Below, one piece after another: positions 7,105 to 15,843 of a DNA stretch of 64,000 bases. This stretch comes from Actinomycetota bacterium (GTDB lineage Bacteria; Actinomycetota; Actinomycetes; Propionibacteriales; Propionibacteriaceae): NCBI GenBank assembly GCA_020161795.1, contig JAIUOR010000001.1, positions 1 through 64,000 on the forward strand, given 5' to 3'. The notes beneath the pieces were generated by a model. It was not told the origin of the DNA, made no database searches, and saw only the letters and a program-made list of their open reading frames with translations. The position numbers and the translations under genes are program-made. Each line of letters starts with the position of its first letter. Position 1 is the first letter of the stretch.

Positions 7105-8211
7105 ATGCGCAGCACACTTCTCCGCATCGGCGTGGCCACGGTCAGCGTCGGTCTGTTGTTCGCCCAGGCGACCACCGCGTCCGCCCACGGCACCAAGCCC
7201 CGTGACCCCGTGGTCAAGTCGACCGCGGTCGTCGCTCCGTTCAACCTCGAGGTCTTCCGCGGCAAGGTGTACGTCGCCGACGGCTTCGCCAACACCGTCG
7301 CGAGCCTGAAGAAGGACGGTTCGCTCAAGACGGTGGTCGCCGACGCTCCCGGCACCTCGGGAATCGCCCATTCGAAGAACGGACGGTACTTCGCCTACAC
7401 CTACACCGAGGGTGGCCCGGAGGAGATCACCGCCAGTGGGCTGAAGATCCTCGGCCCGCGCGGAAAGCAGGTGGTGGCCGACACCCTCGCCTACGAGAAG
7501 GCCAAGAACCCCGACAAGAAGCTCACCTACGGGCCCAAGTCGACCGACGCCTGCGTGACCGACGCGCTGGGCCCGGCCTATCCCGGCCACGTCGACTCGC
7601 ACGCGTACTCGGTGGTGGCCTACGGCAGCTCCTGGATCGTCGCCGATGCCGGAGCCAACGCCCTGTTCAAGGTGAACAAGCGTGGCAAGGTCTCGACCCT
7701 GGCGGTTCTTCCGGCTCACCCCGCCAAGATCACCGCGGAGATCGCGGCCGCGCTCGGGCTGCCCGACTGCACCATCGGGGTGACCTATCGCTTCGAGGCG
7801 GTGCCGACCGATGTCGAGATCGGCAAGGACGGGTACCTCTACGTCACCACGCTGCCCGGTGGCCCGGAGACTCCGGCAGCCGGCGCGCGCGGCAAGCTCT
7901 ACCGGGTGAACCCGCGCACCGGGGCCACCAAGGAGATCGCCCGCGGATTCGCCGGCGCCACCAACCTGGCGATCGGCTCCAACGGCCGGATCTACGTGGC
8001 CGAGTACTTCGCCGGCAAGATCTCGGTGGTGAGCAAGGGCAAGGTCAAGCCGTATCTCGCCCTGCACAACGTGGTCGCGCTGGAGGCCGTCGGCAACACC
8101 CTGTGGGCCGGCACAACGGTGAACCTCGATCCGACCCTTCCGCCGGTGCCCGGGACGATCGTCAAGATCGTGAAGGGCAAGGCCTCCCCGCTGGGGAAGC
8201 TCAAGCACTAG
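7105..8211 (+). CDS. Secreted ScyD/ScyE-family beta-propeller protein
   Basis: A 368-residue secreted protein. The signal peptide ends near TTASAHG. The mature part has repeated NHL-like propeller strands (GKVYVADGFANTVASL, SWIVADAGANALFKV, GYLYVTTLPGGP, GRIYVAEYFAGKISVV), with one cysteine pair (about Cys150 and Cys220). This arrangement matches the ScyD/ScyE family, common as secreted proteins in actinobacteria and first named in cyanobacterial scytonemin clusters. There is no scytonemin context here. AGGAG lies 4 bases before the ATG, and a strong hairpin follows, so it is a single-gene unit. Function is unknown. Confidence 0.75.
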   Translation: MRSTLLRIGVATVSVGLLFAQATTASAHGTKPRDPVVKSTAVVAPFNLEVFRGKVYVADGFANTVASLKKDGSLKTVVADAPGTSGIAHSKNGRYFAYTYTEGGPEEITASGLKILGPRGKQVVADTLAYEKAKNPDKKLTYGPKSTDACVTDALGPAYPGHVDSHAYSVVAYGSSWIVADAGANALFKVNKRGKVSTLAVLPAHPAKITAEIAAALGLPDCTIGVTYRFEAVPTDVEIGKDGYLYVTTLPGGPETPAAGARGKLYRVNPRTGATKEIARGFAGATNLAIGSNGRIYVAEYFAGKISVVSKGKVKPYLALHNVVALEAVGNTLWAGTTVNLDPTLPPVPGTIVKIVKGKASPLGKLKH

Positions 8212-8221
8212 CAGACCGGTT

Positions 8222-8260
8222 GTCGTGTGCGAGGCCCGACGCGAGGGCCTCGCACACGAC
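8222..8260 (+). terminator. Strong hairpin after the ScyD/ScyE-like gene
   Basis: GTCGTGTGCGAGGCCC at 8222-8237 pairs perfectly with GGGCCTCGCACACGAC at 8245-8260 around a 7-base loop. The 16-bp stem starts 10 bases after the stop codon. No long T-run follows, which is usual for high-GC actinobacterial terminators. Confidence 0.8.
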
Positions 8261-8362
8261 TGTCCGAGCCGGGTGCGATGGTGGGAGTATTCGGGGGGTC
8301 CGCCCCCGAGTCCTGGCCGTAGCCTGGTGAAGGTCGGCTCATGTCAGTAGCGAGGAGGAGCC

Positions 8363-9247
8363 ATGCAGCGGATCGTTCCGAACCTCTGGTTCAACGGGGA
8401 GGCGTCGGAGGCGGTGGCCTTCTACACGGCGGCCTTCCCCGGTGGCAGGATCGTCGAGACCCAGTACTACCCGACCGAGGGGCTGCTCGACTTCCAGCAG
8501 GCGATGGCTGGCGAGGTGCTCACGATCGAGTACGAACTCGGCGGCTACCGGTTCATCGCGATCAACGCCGGGGACGAGTTCCGTCCCAACCCGTCGGTGT
8601 CGTTCTTCGTGAACTTCGATCCGTCGGTCGACCCCGACGCCCGGGAGCACCTGGACGAGTTGTGGGCCGCGCTCGCCGACGGCGGCACCGCCCTGATGCC
8701 GCTCCAGGAATACCCGTTCAGCCCGCACTACGGCTGGATCGAGGATCGGTACGGCGTGAGCTGGCAGCTCATGCTGACCAACCCCGACGGCGAGCCCCGG
8801 CCTTTCATCATTCCCAGCATCATGTTCGGCCACACCGTGCAGGGCCGTGCCACCGAGGCGATCGACTTCTACACCTCGGTGTTCGGCGGCCGGGCCGGCA
8901 ATGTCGTCCCGTATCCCGCCGAGGCGGGCGCGGCAGCAGGGCAGGTGATGTTCGGCGAGTTCCAGCTGCTGGATCAGTGGTTCGCCACGATGGACGCCGC
9001 CGACCAGGACTTCACCTTCACCTGCGGGGTGTCGTTGATGGTCTACTGCCGCGGCCAGGCCGAGCTCGACCGCTACTGGGAGCAGCTCAGCGCCGTCCCG
9101 GAGGCCGAGCAGTGCGGCTGGTGCGCCGACAGGTTCGGCCTGAGCTGGCAGTTGATCCCCGACAACCTGGACGAGCTGATGGCCAAGCCCGATGCCTACC
9201 CCAAGCTGATGGGCATGGGGAAGATCGAGATCGCAGCCTTCGGCTGA
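8363..9247 (+). CDS. Two-domain PhnB-like VOC protein
   Basis: A 294-residue protein made of two tandem PhnB-type (3-demethylubiquinone-methyltransferase-like) VOC domains. Each starts with a strand and a FYTAAFPGGRI or FYTSVFGGRAG helix and ends with the family motif DRYGVSWQLM (about residue 130) or DRFGLSWQLIPDNL (about residue 258). GAGGAG lies 6 bases before the ATG. Proteins of this type are widespread in actinobacteria without an assigned reaction. It is convergent with the glycosidase gene, 12 bases from its stop. Confidence 0.75.
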   Translation: MQRIVPNLWFNGEASEAVAFYTAAFPGGRIVETQYYPTEGLLDFQQAMAGEVLTIEYELGGYRFIAINAGDEFRPNPSVSFFVNFDPSVDPDAREHLDELWAALADGGTALMPLQEYPFSPHYGWIEDRYGVSWQLMLTNPDGEPRPFIIPSIMFGHTVQGRATEAIDFYTSVFGGRAGNVVPYPAEAGAAAGQVMFGEFQLLDQWFATMDAADQDFTFTCGVSLMVYCRGQAELDRYWEQLSAVPEAEQCGWCADRFGLSWQLIPDNLDELMAKPDAYPKLMGMGKIEIAAFG

Positions 9248-9259
9248 GCCCGCCCGGCG

Positions 9260-11362
9260 TCAGGGGTTGGCCGACGGCCGGATGCCTTCGGCATCGACAT
9301 CCCACAGTCGACCGCGAATCGGTACTCCACGCAGGCGGGCAGCCGGGTCGAACGCGTCCAGGTGCCCCTCGGCGGTGAGTTCGCCGTCCACCCCGACGGA
9401 CAGGCCGAAGACACCCTGGATCACCAGCTCGCAGTACGACCCGGCCGAGGAACAGGTCCAGTCGCTGATGTAGGGCCAGTAATTGGGAGCCTTGCGGGCA
9501 CCGCCCTCGATTCCCGGAACCGCGGCCTCGATGAAGTGCGCCTGACCGGGCGGGCCCTGATTGGCCGAGCGGGCCAGGCCCGGGATCCACTCCGCGACGA
9601 TGTCGGGACGGCCCAGCGCGATGGTGGCTCGCGCGCTGTCCGGCGGCCAGGCCGGGTAGGCGCCGTTCCATTGGTGATCGGGTCGCAGCGAGTAGCCGGC
9701 ATCGGTGTCGTAGGGCGACAGCGCGCTCATCCAGTTCTCGGTGCGCAGTTCGGTGTCGAAGAACCGCACCATCTCCGTCCGGAGGTGCTCGGGCAGGTCG
9801 GCGGCGATGGTGGTTCCGACGGTGGCGTAGTCATAGCAGTGCGTGGTGGGAATCCGGCTGCCATCGGGGAACCGGGCCACGAAGTGACCGCTGCCTGGGT
9901 GGTAGAGGTCGAGCACTTGGGGCAGCAGCTCGTCGGCGCCCTGTTCGAGCGCGACCGCGTCCGCCTCGCGGCCCTGCAGCCGGGAGAGTTCGGCCGCCGT
10001 CCGCATCACCCAGACATTGGCCGCATTGAGGCTGGCCACCTCGTGGATATAGGTCGAGACGCACTCCAGCAGGTTGTCGATCTCGCCGTAGTCGGCCAGG
10101 TCGGAGCCGCGGCGCTTGCCCTGCCAGGACCAGGCCCAGCCCCGGACGTGGTCGCCGACGGTCACCGGTTGGCCGTCCTTGCCGGGGATCGATCGTTCGA
10201 GGAAGGCGACATCGCCGCTGAAGCGGACGTAGTCGGCGACCAGCCGGGTGAGCGCGTACTGGTTGACCGAGTACCAGTACCCGACCGGCCCTCCGGTCAG
10301 CCATTCGGTGCCGAAGTGGTGGTCGATGTCCAGGTTCACCCAGTGCGCGATCTGACGCTGCATGACGCCCGGGTCGAGCAGCGCGTGCACCTGGGACGAC
10401 AGCGAGTAGTCCCAGATGAAGGTGGTGGTCTGCCAGTTGGCCGGCATCAGCGTGTCGTAGGTGCGTCCCAGGACGGAGGCCGGGTTGTCGCGACGGAAGT
10501 AGAGCACGCCCAGCGCACCCCACCAGTAGAGGGTGCGCAGTGCCTCGTTGCTGGTCTCCAGCACCGGCAGCGAACCGCCGAACTGGTCGTTGCCCGGGGT
10601 GAACATCGCGGCCAGTGCGTCGTCCCAGTACTCCCGTGCCGCGGCTAGCTGACCGTCGAGATCCGCGGTGATCCGGGCGTACCAGGCCTCGGCGGTGGCG
10701 AGCCCGTCGGAACCGCCACCGAGCACCATGACGTAGCCCCCCTCCCAGGAGCCGCCCGCCGGGAGATCCAGCGAGCATTCGATCAGGTGCTCGCGTCCGC
10801 TGACGTCGCTGACCTCGCGCCCATCGGCGTCCACCAGCCCCTGGAGGCAGACGCCGTCGTCGGGAACCGTGTCGGGCCGGCCGATCCGCCGGGCCCCGGC
10901 TACCTCAAGCCGGTTGTGGCGGGCCGGCGGGGGACAGACCAGCCAGGGGGCCCGGGCATCGGTGGCGGTGGAGTCGACCCACAGCCCGAACCGGATCTGG
11001 CGCGGCACGGCGTCCGGGTTCCGTACCGAGATCCGTACCGCCACCGCCGGCGCGCCCACCGGGCAGAAGGTGGTCGAGGCGATCTCGACGCCGTCGATCG
11101 TGGTGCTGCGCAGATGACGATCCGGGAACCACTGGTGGCTGACCGGGCAGCCGTAGGATTCCGCCAGCCGCCCGTTCAGGTACAGCTTCGCGGTCGCGAT
11201 ACCGGCCGACGCCAGGGGAGGTACGGTGAGCGAGCGGATCGCCGTCACGTCGTGCTCGACCTGGGTCACGACGAGGTGATTGGTCAGGCCGGCCGTCGAG
11301 AGCATGTCGTCGAAGGTGTCGACGACGACGGCGCTGGCGAAGTCCGTACAGCGCGGAATCAT
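9260..11362 (-). CDS. Cytosolic six-hairpin glycosidase of the sugar-importer operon
   Basis: A 700-residue protein with no signal peptide. The N-terminal 270 residues look like a beta-sandwich, and the rest is the alpha/alpha six-barrel of trehalase/GH63-like enzymes: TFIWDYSLSSQVHALLD, HFGTEWLTGGPVGYWY, a long DYGEIDNLLECVSTYIHEVA helix, and HQWNGAYPAWPPDSARATIA. It lacks a recognisable signature that would fix the GH family or substrate. The frame stays open far upstream into the permease genes; the start is set at the ATG at 11362, 17 bases after the malG-type stop, with GGAG upstream. As last gene of the ABC operon it probably hydrolyses the imported oligosaccharide or glycoside. Confidence 0.65.
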   Translation of the reverse strand: MIPRCTDFASAVVVDTFDDMLSTAGLTNHLVVTQVEHDVTAIRSLTVPPLASAGIATAKLYLNGRLAESYGCPVSHQWFPDRHLRSTTIDGVEIASTTFCPVGAPAVAVRISVRNPDAVPRQIRFGLWVDSTATDARAPWLVCPPPARHNRLEVAGARRIGRPDTVPDDGVCLQGLVDADGREVSDVSGREHLIECSLDLPAGGSWEGGYVMVLGGGSDGLATAEAWYARITADLDGQLAAAREYWDDALAAMFTPGNDQFGGSLPVLETSNEALRTLYWWGALGVLYFRRDNPASVLGRTYDTLMPANWQTTTFIWDYSLSSQVHALLDPGVMQRQIAHWVNLDIDHHFGTEWLTGGPVGYWYSVNQYALTRLVADYVRFSGDVAFLERSIPGKDGQPVTVGDHVRGWAWSWQGKRRGSDLADYGEIDNLLECVSTYIHEVASLNAANVWVMRTAAELSRLQGREADAVALEQGADELLPQVLDLYHPGSGHFVARFPDGSRIPTTHCYDYATVGTTIAADLPEHLRTEMVRFFDTELRTENWMSALSPYDTDAGYSLRPDHQWNGAYPAWPPDSARATIALGRPDIVAEWIPGLARSANQGPPGQAHFIEAAVPGIEGGARKAPNYWPYISDWTCSSAGSYCELVIQGVFGLSVGVDGELTAEGHLDAFDPAARLRGVPIRGRLWDVDAEGIRPSANP

Positions 11363-11379
11363 GGGTGAAGGGCTCCGAT

Positions 11380-12195
11380 CTAGAACTGTCCGAGGGCGAG
11401 CCCGCGGGTGAAGCTGCGCTGGGTTGCCAGGAAGAGGATGACGGTGGGTAGCGAGACCAGCAGGCCGCCGGCGAGGACGACCGGCATGGTCGATCCGCCG
11501 TAGGTGGACTGCAGGGCCGAGAGCAGGGTGACGATCGGGCGGTTCTCCTGCGACTGGGTCAGGGTGAGGCCCAGCAGCAGGTCGTTCCAGATGAAGGTGG
11601 CCTGCAGGATGAAGATGGCCACCAGCGCCGGGAACGACATCGGCACGTAGATCCGCCAGAAGATGCGCCAACTCGACGCCCCGTCCATCACAGCGGCCTC
11701 GAAGACCTGCTGCGCGATCCCGGAGAAGAAGTTGCGCATCACGAAGGCGCTGAACGGCACCGAGATCACGGTGTAGAGCAGAACCATGCCGTGCCGGGTG
11801 TCGTAGAGATCCAGCTGGACGTACCCGATGAACAGCGGCATGAGCACCATCTGGATCGGGAAGACCGTCGAGCTGAAGATGACCGTGAACCAGAGGAAGG
11901 AATGCCGTAGCTTCAACGCGATGATCGCGAATCCGGCCATGGCGCCGATGATCGCGGCCACGGCGGGCGAAACGATCGCGTAGATCAGCGTGGAGATGAC
12001 GCCCTCCAGCAGGTTCCCACGTTCCCAGGCGCTCGCTGCGTTCTCCACCAGGTTGCCCAGCGAGGTCGGCTGCCAGGGCGACGTCAGGCCGTAGTCGGCG
12101 TTGGTCTTGCCGGCGTTGACGATCATCAGGTAGACCGGCACGAGCCACAGCGCGCCCAGCACGATGAGCACGGCCTTGCGGATGAGCTGGCCCAT
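11380..12195 (-). CDS. ABC sugar transporter permease, MalG type
   Basis: A 271-residue inner-membrane permease with six hydrophobic helices. The EAA loop, which docks the ATPase, reads EAAVMDGASSWRIFWRIYVP. It starts at an ATG whose A is the last base of the preceding permease gene, so the two are translationally coupled. With the MalF-type protein it forms the channel of a CUT1 carbohydrate importer. No ATPase gene is in this operon, so a shared MsmK-type ATPase encoded elsewhere is presumably used. Confidence 0.85.
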   Translation of the reverse strand: MGQLIRKAVLIVLGALWLVPVYLMIVNAGKTNADYGLTSPWQPTSLGNLVENAASAWERGNLLEGVISTLIYAIVSPAVAAIIGAMAGFAIIALKLRHSFLWFTVIFSSTVFPIQMVLMPLFIGYVQLDLYDTRHGMVLLYTVISVPFSAFVMRNFFSGIAQQVFEAAVMDGASSWRIFWRIYVPMSFPALVAIFILQATFIWNDLLLGLTLTQSQENRPIVTLLSALQSTYGGSTMPVVLAGGLLVSLPTVILFLATQRSFTRGLALGQF

Positions 12196-13103
12196 CAGAA
12201 CTCCTTCGCTGGCGCCAACTGCCGGCGCAGGTACAACAGCGCCGAGGTGACTGTGACGATGGTGAGGACGACGGCCAGGGCGGCACCCAGCCCGTACTTG
12301 TACTCGGTGAAGGTCTCCTTGAACATCGTGAGGGCCAGGGTCTCCGAGGCCCGTCCCGGGCCGCCCTTGGTCATCGCCCAGACGATGTCGAAGGTCTTCA
12401 GCGAACCCACGATCGCCAGACCGATGACGACGGTGGTCAGCGGGGTCAGCATCGGCCAGGTGACGTAGCGGAAGAGATTCCAGCCGGAGGCCCCGTCGAT
12501 GCGGGCGGCCTCGATCGGCTCCTTCGGGATCGACTGCAGGCCGATGCCGAACAGCAGCGCATTGACGCCGGCGCCCTGCCAGGTGGCGGCCACGATCATC
12601 ACGAAGGTGTTGAGCGGCCAGTCCAGCAGCCAGCGGGCATCCGCTCCGGGCAGGCCGAAGAATCGCAGGGCCTCGGTGAGCGCCCCGTCGGTCTGCAGGA
12701 TGAACGTCCACACCAGGCCCACTGCCACGCCCGAGATCGCGTACGGCAGCAGGAACGGCAGCCGGTACCAGGCCGAACCCTTGATGCCGTGGGCGAGGAC
12801 GGCCAGCAGCAGGCCGAGGCCGACCGGCAGCACCAGCGTGCCGACCACCCACATCGCCGTGTTCACCAGCGAGCGCAGGATGGTGGGGTCGGTGAAGACC
12901 GTGACGTAGTTCTCCCAGCCGATGAACTCGGGCGTCCCGAGGCCGGAGAACTCCGTGAAGGACAGGTAGGTGGTGTAGACGAACGGGATGTACAGCAGGA
13001 TCGCGACCAGCACCATCGCCGGCAGGACGAAGCCGACGCTGGCGCGGGCGAAGGGATTGCGATGGGATCTCGCGGGGCGAGCCGAGCTCGCGGTGGTTGT
13101 CAT
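12195..13103 (-). CDS. ABC sugar transporter permease, MalF type
   Basis: A 302-residue permease with six membrane helices and the EAA loop EAARIDGASGWNLFRYVTWP. The ATG at 13103 was chosen because GAAGG lies 7 bases upstream; the ATG two codons earlier would leave no spacing. It partners the MalG-type protein that overlaps its stop. A 12-bp stem hairpin sits between it and the upstream solute-binding gene, which would lower permease expression relative to binding protein, as is usual in maltose-type operons. Confidence 0.85.
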   Translation of the reverse strand: MTTTASSARPARSHRNPFARASVGFVLPAMVLVAILLYIPFVYTTYLSFTEFSGLGTPEFIGWENYVTVFTDPTILRSLVNTAMWVVGTLVLPVGLGLLLAVLAHGIKGSAWYRLPFLLPYAISGVAVGLVWTFILQTDGALTEALRFFGLPGADARWLLDWPLNTFVMIVAATWQGAGVNALLFGIGLQSIPKEPIEAARIDGASGWNLFRYVTWPMLTPLTTVVIGLAIVGSLKTFDIVWAMTKGGPGRASETLALTMFKETFTEYKYGLGAALAVVLTIVTVTSALLYLRRQLAPAKEF

Positions 13104-13187
13104 GAGCATGCCTTCGGTCGGGGAGTCTTCACGGGCGTGGCTGAGCCGTTCAGCCGGGGCCGGTGGAGGCATCGGAACCTCGTCTGC

Positions 13188-13219
13188 GTGGGGGTGGCCA
13201 CCGGAGCGGCCACCCCCAC
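13188..13219 (-). terminator. Intra-operon hairpin between binding protein and permeases
   Basis: GTGGGGGTGGCC at 13188-13199 pairs perfectly with GGCCACCCCCAC at 13208-13219 around an 8-base loop. It lies 13 bases after the binding-protein stop and about 85 bases before malF. It probably acts as a partial terminator or 3' stabiliser, giving more binding protein than permease. Confidence 0.7.
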
Positions 13220-13232
13220 GGCTGGTCGAGGT

Positions 13233-14522
13233 CTACTTGCCCCAGTGCTCGTCGGCGGAGGCCTGCATCTTCTTCAGCGCCTCCATCGGGTCACCCCAGT
13301 TGGTCACGAAGTCGCCCATCACCTCGGCCTCGGTGGTGTAGATGGCATTCGGGACCATCTCCAGGAAGCGAGGCTGCAGTTCGACATCGGGGGAGTTCGC
13401 GGCTGCGACCAGGGCTGCCAGCTCGGGATCCTTCACCGGCACGTTCGGGTTGAAGGAGACGTCGCCGCGAGAGTCCGACCACACCGTCTGGGCGTCGTCG
13501 GTGAACCACCAGCCGCTGTAGGCCAGCGCGGCCTGCTCGTGCTCCGCGCCCGCGCCGACGCAGAGCGGACCGGTCTCCAGCACCATCTGGTTCTTGACCT
13601 GCGGGTTGACCGACGGGATCACGAAGATGCCGTAGTCCTCACCGGAGACCTGGTCGATGCTGGTGAGCTGACCGGTGAAGAAGGTGCCGAAGTTGGCCAT
13701 GGCCACCTGACCGGTGGAGAGCAGGGTCTGTGGGTCGGTCTGGACGCCCGGATCGATGAAGAACCCCTTGCTGCCCATCTCCTTCCACAGCTCCATCGCC
13801 TGCACCACGGCGGGATCCAGGAACGAGGACTCACCGGTGCCGAGGCCACGGTAGACCGCCGGATCGATGCCCAGCACCAGCGTCTGGAACCACACGAACT
13901 CGAAGATGAAGTTCATCTGGTGGAACGGGGTGACTCCCGCGTCAACCAGCTTCTGGGAGGCTGCCATCAGCTCGTCCCAGGTGGTCGGCACCGCGATGCC
14001 GTTGTCGGCGAAGACGTGCTTGTTGTAGTACATCGCCCAGTAGGCCACGTTCAGCGGGACGCAGTACTGCTTGCCGTCGTAGGTGTAGTTGTCGATCAGC
14101 CCGTCGGGCACCAGCCCCTTCGCGGCGGCGTCGGCCCACAGCGGAGTCGTCTCGGCGATCAGGCCCTGATCGACCAACTGCTTCAGCTGGTCGCCGGTGT
14201 GCCAGGTGAAGAGATCCGGCACCTTCTTGGTCTGGAAGGCCTGCTTGATGAAGGCGTCGTAGGCGGTCGGGTCTGAGTAGCCGCTGAAGCTCAGCGTGAT
14301 ACCGGTCGACTCCGAGGCGGCGTTCATCTGGTCGAAGCTCGGCTCCCAGGCCGCCTTGTCGGTGAAGAAGTTGAGGGTGGTCGGTTCGGTGACCGCGGGC
14401 GGCGTCGACGAACCCGTTCCTGGGTCGGCGGACTGGGTCGGCGCCGGTGCCGAGGTGCATGCGCTCAGAACCAGCGCCGCGCCTGCGAGCGCGATCGCTA
14501 TCGGACGAAAGTGGCCAGCCAT
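13233..14522 (-). CDS. Carbohydrate-binding lipoprotein of an ABC importer
   Basis: A 429-residue CUT1 solute-binding protein. The lipobox VLSAC gives a lipidated Cys at about residue 21, followed by a Pro/Thr/Ser linker. The body has family features such as LTFFTDKAAWEPSFDQ-like start, PDLFTWHTGDQLKQLVDQGL, YCVPLNVAYWAMYYNKHVF, VPTTWDELMAASQKL and the late SADEHWGK helix. It captures sugar outside the membrane for the MalF/MalG-type permeases. The frame is open upstream into the next gene, but the ATG at 14522 with AAAGGAAAA before it begins a perfect signal peptide. Confidence 0.85.
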   Translation of the reverse strand: MAGHFRPIAIALAGAALVLSACTSAPAPTQSADPGTGSSTPPAVTEPTTLNFFTDKAAWEPSFDQMNAASESTGITLSFSGYSDPTAYDAFIKQAFQTKKVPDLFTWHTGDQLKQLVDQGLIAETTPLWADAAAKGLVPDGLIDNYTYDGKQYCVPLNVAYWAMYYNKHVFADNGIAVPTTWDELMAASQKLVDAGVTPFHQMNFIFEFVWFQTLVLGIDPAVYRGLGTGESSFLDPAVVQAMELWKEMGSKGFFIDPGVQTDPQTLLSTGQVAMANFGTFFTGQLTSIDQVSGEDYGIFVIPSVNPQVKNQMVLETGPLCVGAGAEHEQAALAYSGWWFTDDAQTVWSDSRGDVSFNPNVPVKDPELAALVAAANSPDVELQPRFLEMVPNAIYTTEAEVMGDFVTNWGDPMEALKKMQASADEHWGK

Positions 14523-14551
14523 GGATTTTCCTTTTCGATCGGTGGTGATGG

Positions 14552-15724
14552 TTAACGAGCGACCTTGAGCGCTACATCGATGAAACGCGGCCGGTAGATG
14601 GAGACGTCGTCGTAGACGTCGCCAACGTTGTCGAAGGAGTTGACGTTGTAGGTCACCAGCAACCGGCTGTTGCTGCTGAGTTGAGGGTGCACATGGGCGT
14701 TGTAGGCGAACACATCGGGATCGCCGTAGGAGCCGAGCGGGCCGACCTCGGCCATCTCGAACAGGGTGACGGGATTGACGAACGGCCCGGTCGGGCTGCA
14801 GGAGACGTAGCCGAGCACCTTGGACGAGAACAACTCGTTGGTGTCCTGAGTGACCAGCAGGTAGCCGTCGCGGAACGGGGTGACGGAGTACTCGTTTCCT
14901 ACTCCCGCCATCACCTGGACCGAGTCGGCCTCGCGGGCGGACCAGCCCGAGCCCGTCCAGAACCGCCACTTCTTGACCTGGGTGAGGTCCTTGCCCTTCA
15001 CCCGGGCGACGTGCATGTACTTGGCCAGGCCGAGATCCTCGACGCCGTAGATGTAGGTGTAGCCGTGGTCGTACTGGTACCAGGAAGCCCACTGGACCCC
15101 GTGGTCGGACGGTGCCGGCGTCAGCTTGGTCAGCTTCCAGGTGCGGGTGTCCACCGAGGCGATGGAGGTCGAGTCCCAGCCGAAGTCCCACATCCCGTAC
15201 GGCGGGAACTTGCTGAAGTTGAGCGCTCCCAGGTAGAGCGTCCGGCCGTTGGACGACAGCGCGCCGGCGCCGAGCCAGTACCAGGAGGTGTCCGACTTGG
15301 GCGGGATGATCGCGGCCGGGTGCTTGGCCGTCCCGCCGGTGATGGTGTCCACCAGGCGCGAGCCGCGCTGCAGGACGATCGAGTTGTTGATGAAGGTGGT
15401 GTCGGCCGGCCGGGAACCGTCCGGATTGACCTTGCCGTAGAAGGTGTCGGAGAACAGCCAGGCCGTGGTGCCGTTCTTCAGCCGCACCGAGTAGGTGGAG
15501 TCGGCGCCGCTCCATTTCCCGCTGGTGTTGCCGTACTTGGCGAACTGCTTGGTCAGTTTGGTGTTGGTCGAGGCCTTGGGCACCAGGGTGGCGTCGGCCA
15601 GCGAGCACGAGCGGGCGGGGGCCTTGTGGCCGCCGCCATGCGCGACCGCCGTCGGCGGCGCGCTCAGGGACAGGGAGGTGAGGAGGATGGTCACCGCCGC
15701 GAGGGCGAGCGTTCGCTTCTTCAT
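14552..15724 (-). CDS. Secreted DUF4185-like beta-propeller protein
   Basis: A 390-residue secreted protein that heads the importer operon. The signal peptide (MKKRTLALAAVTILL...) ends near AVAHG. The mature part has five-bladed-propeller features of the DUF4185/GH43-like group: TTAWLFSDTFYG, FINNSIVLQRGSRL, SDTSWYWLGAGAL and a final YDDVSIYRPRFIDV. Such proteins resemble secreted glycoside hydrolases or sugar-binding propellers. The ATG at 15724 has GGAG 9 bases upstream. The operator-like site at 15771-15787 lies just upstream. It could trim or bind the polymer whose products the ABC system imports; this is inference. Confidence 0.65.
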   Translation of the reverse strand: MKKRTLALAAVTILLTSLSLSAPPTAVAHGGGHKAPARSCSLADATLVPKASTNTKLTKQFAKYGNTSGKWSGADSTYSVRLKNGTTAWLFSDTFYGKVNPDGSRPADTTFINNSIVLQRGSRLVDTITGGTAKHPAAIIPPKSDTSWYWLGAGALSSNGRTLYLGALNFSKFPPYGMWDFGWDSTSIASVDTRTWKLTKLTPAPSDHGVQWASWYQYDHGYTYIYGVEDLGLAKYMHVARVKGKDLTQVKKWRFWTGSGWSAREADSVQVMAGVGNEYSVTPFRDGYLLVTQDTNELFSSKVLGYVSCSPTGPFVNPVTLFEMAEVGPLGSYGDPDVFAYNAHVHPQLSSNSRLLVTYNVNSFDNVGDVYDDVSIYRPRFIDVALKVAR

Positions 15725-15770
15725 TGGACACTCCATCGTGCTGTCGGGGTGAGCGGCACGCTAGCACGGC

Positions 15771-15787
15771 TTGGGAACGATAACAAG
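15771..15787. promoter_or_regulatory. Operator-like site for the adjacent LacI (copy 1)
   Basis: TTGGGAACGATAACAAG lies in the 119-bp divergent space between the importer operon and lacI. Its reverse complement nearly equals CTGTTATCGTTACCAA, found after lacI at 16867-16882. Two copies flanking a lacI gene and placed before divergent sugar genes are strong candidates for its binding sites. Confidence 0.6.
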
Positions 15788-15843
15788 ACTTCGGCCTGGT
15801 ACGGGCTTACGTCGACGGCGCGAACCGCTACCGTTGGGCTGTG

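Noticed and set aside
11363-12286. N-terminal extension of the glycosidase
   Set aside because: This part of the open frame lies over the permease genes and has no glycosidase features; the ATG at 11362 follows a ribosome site.
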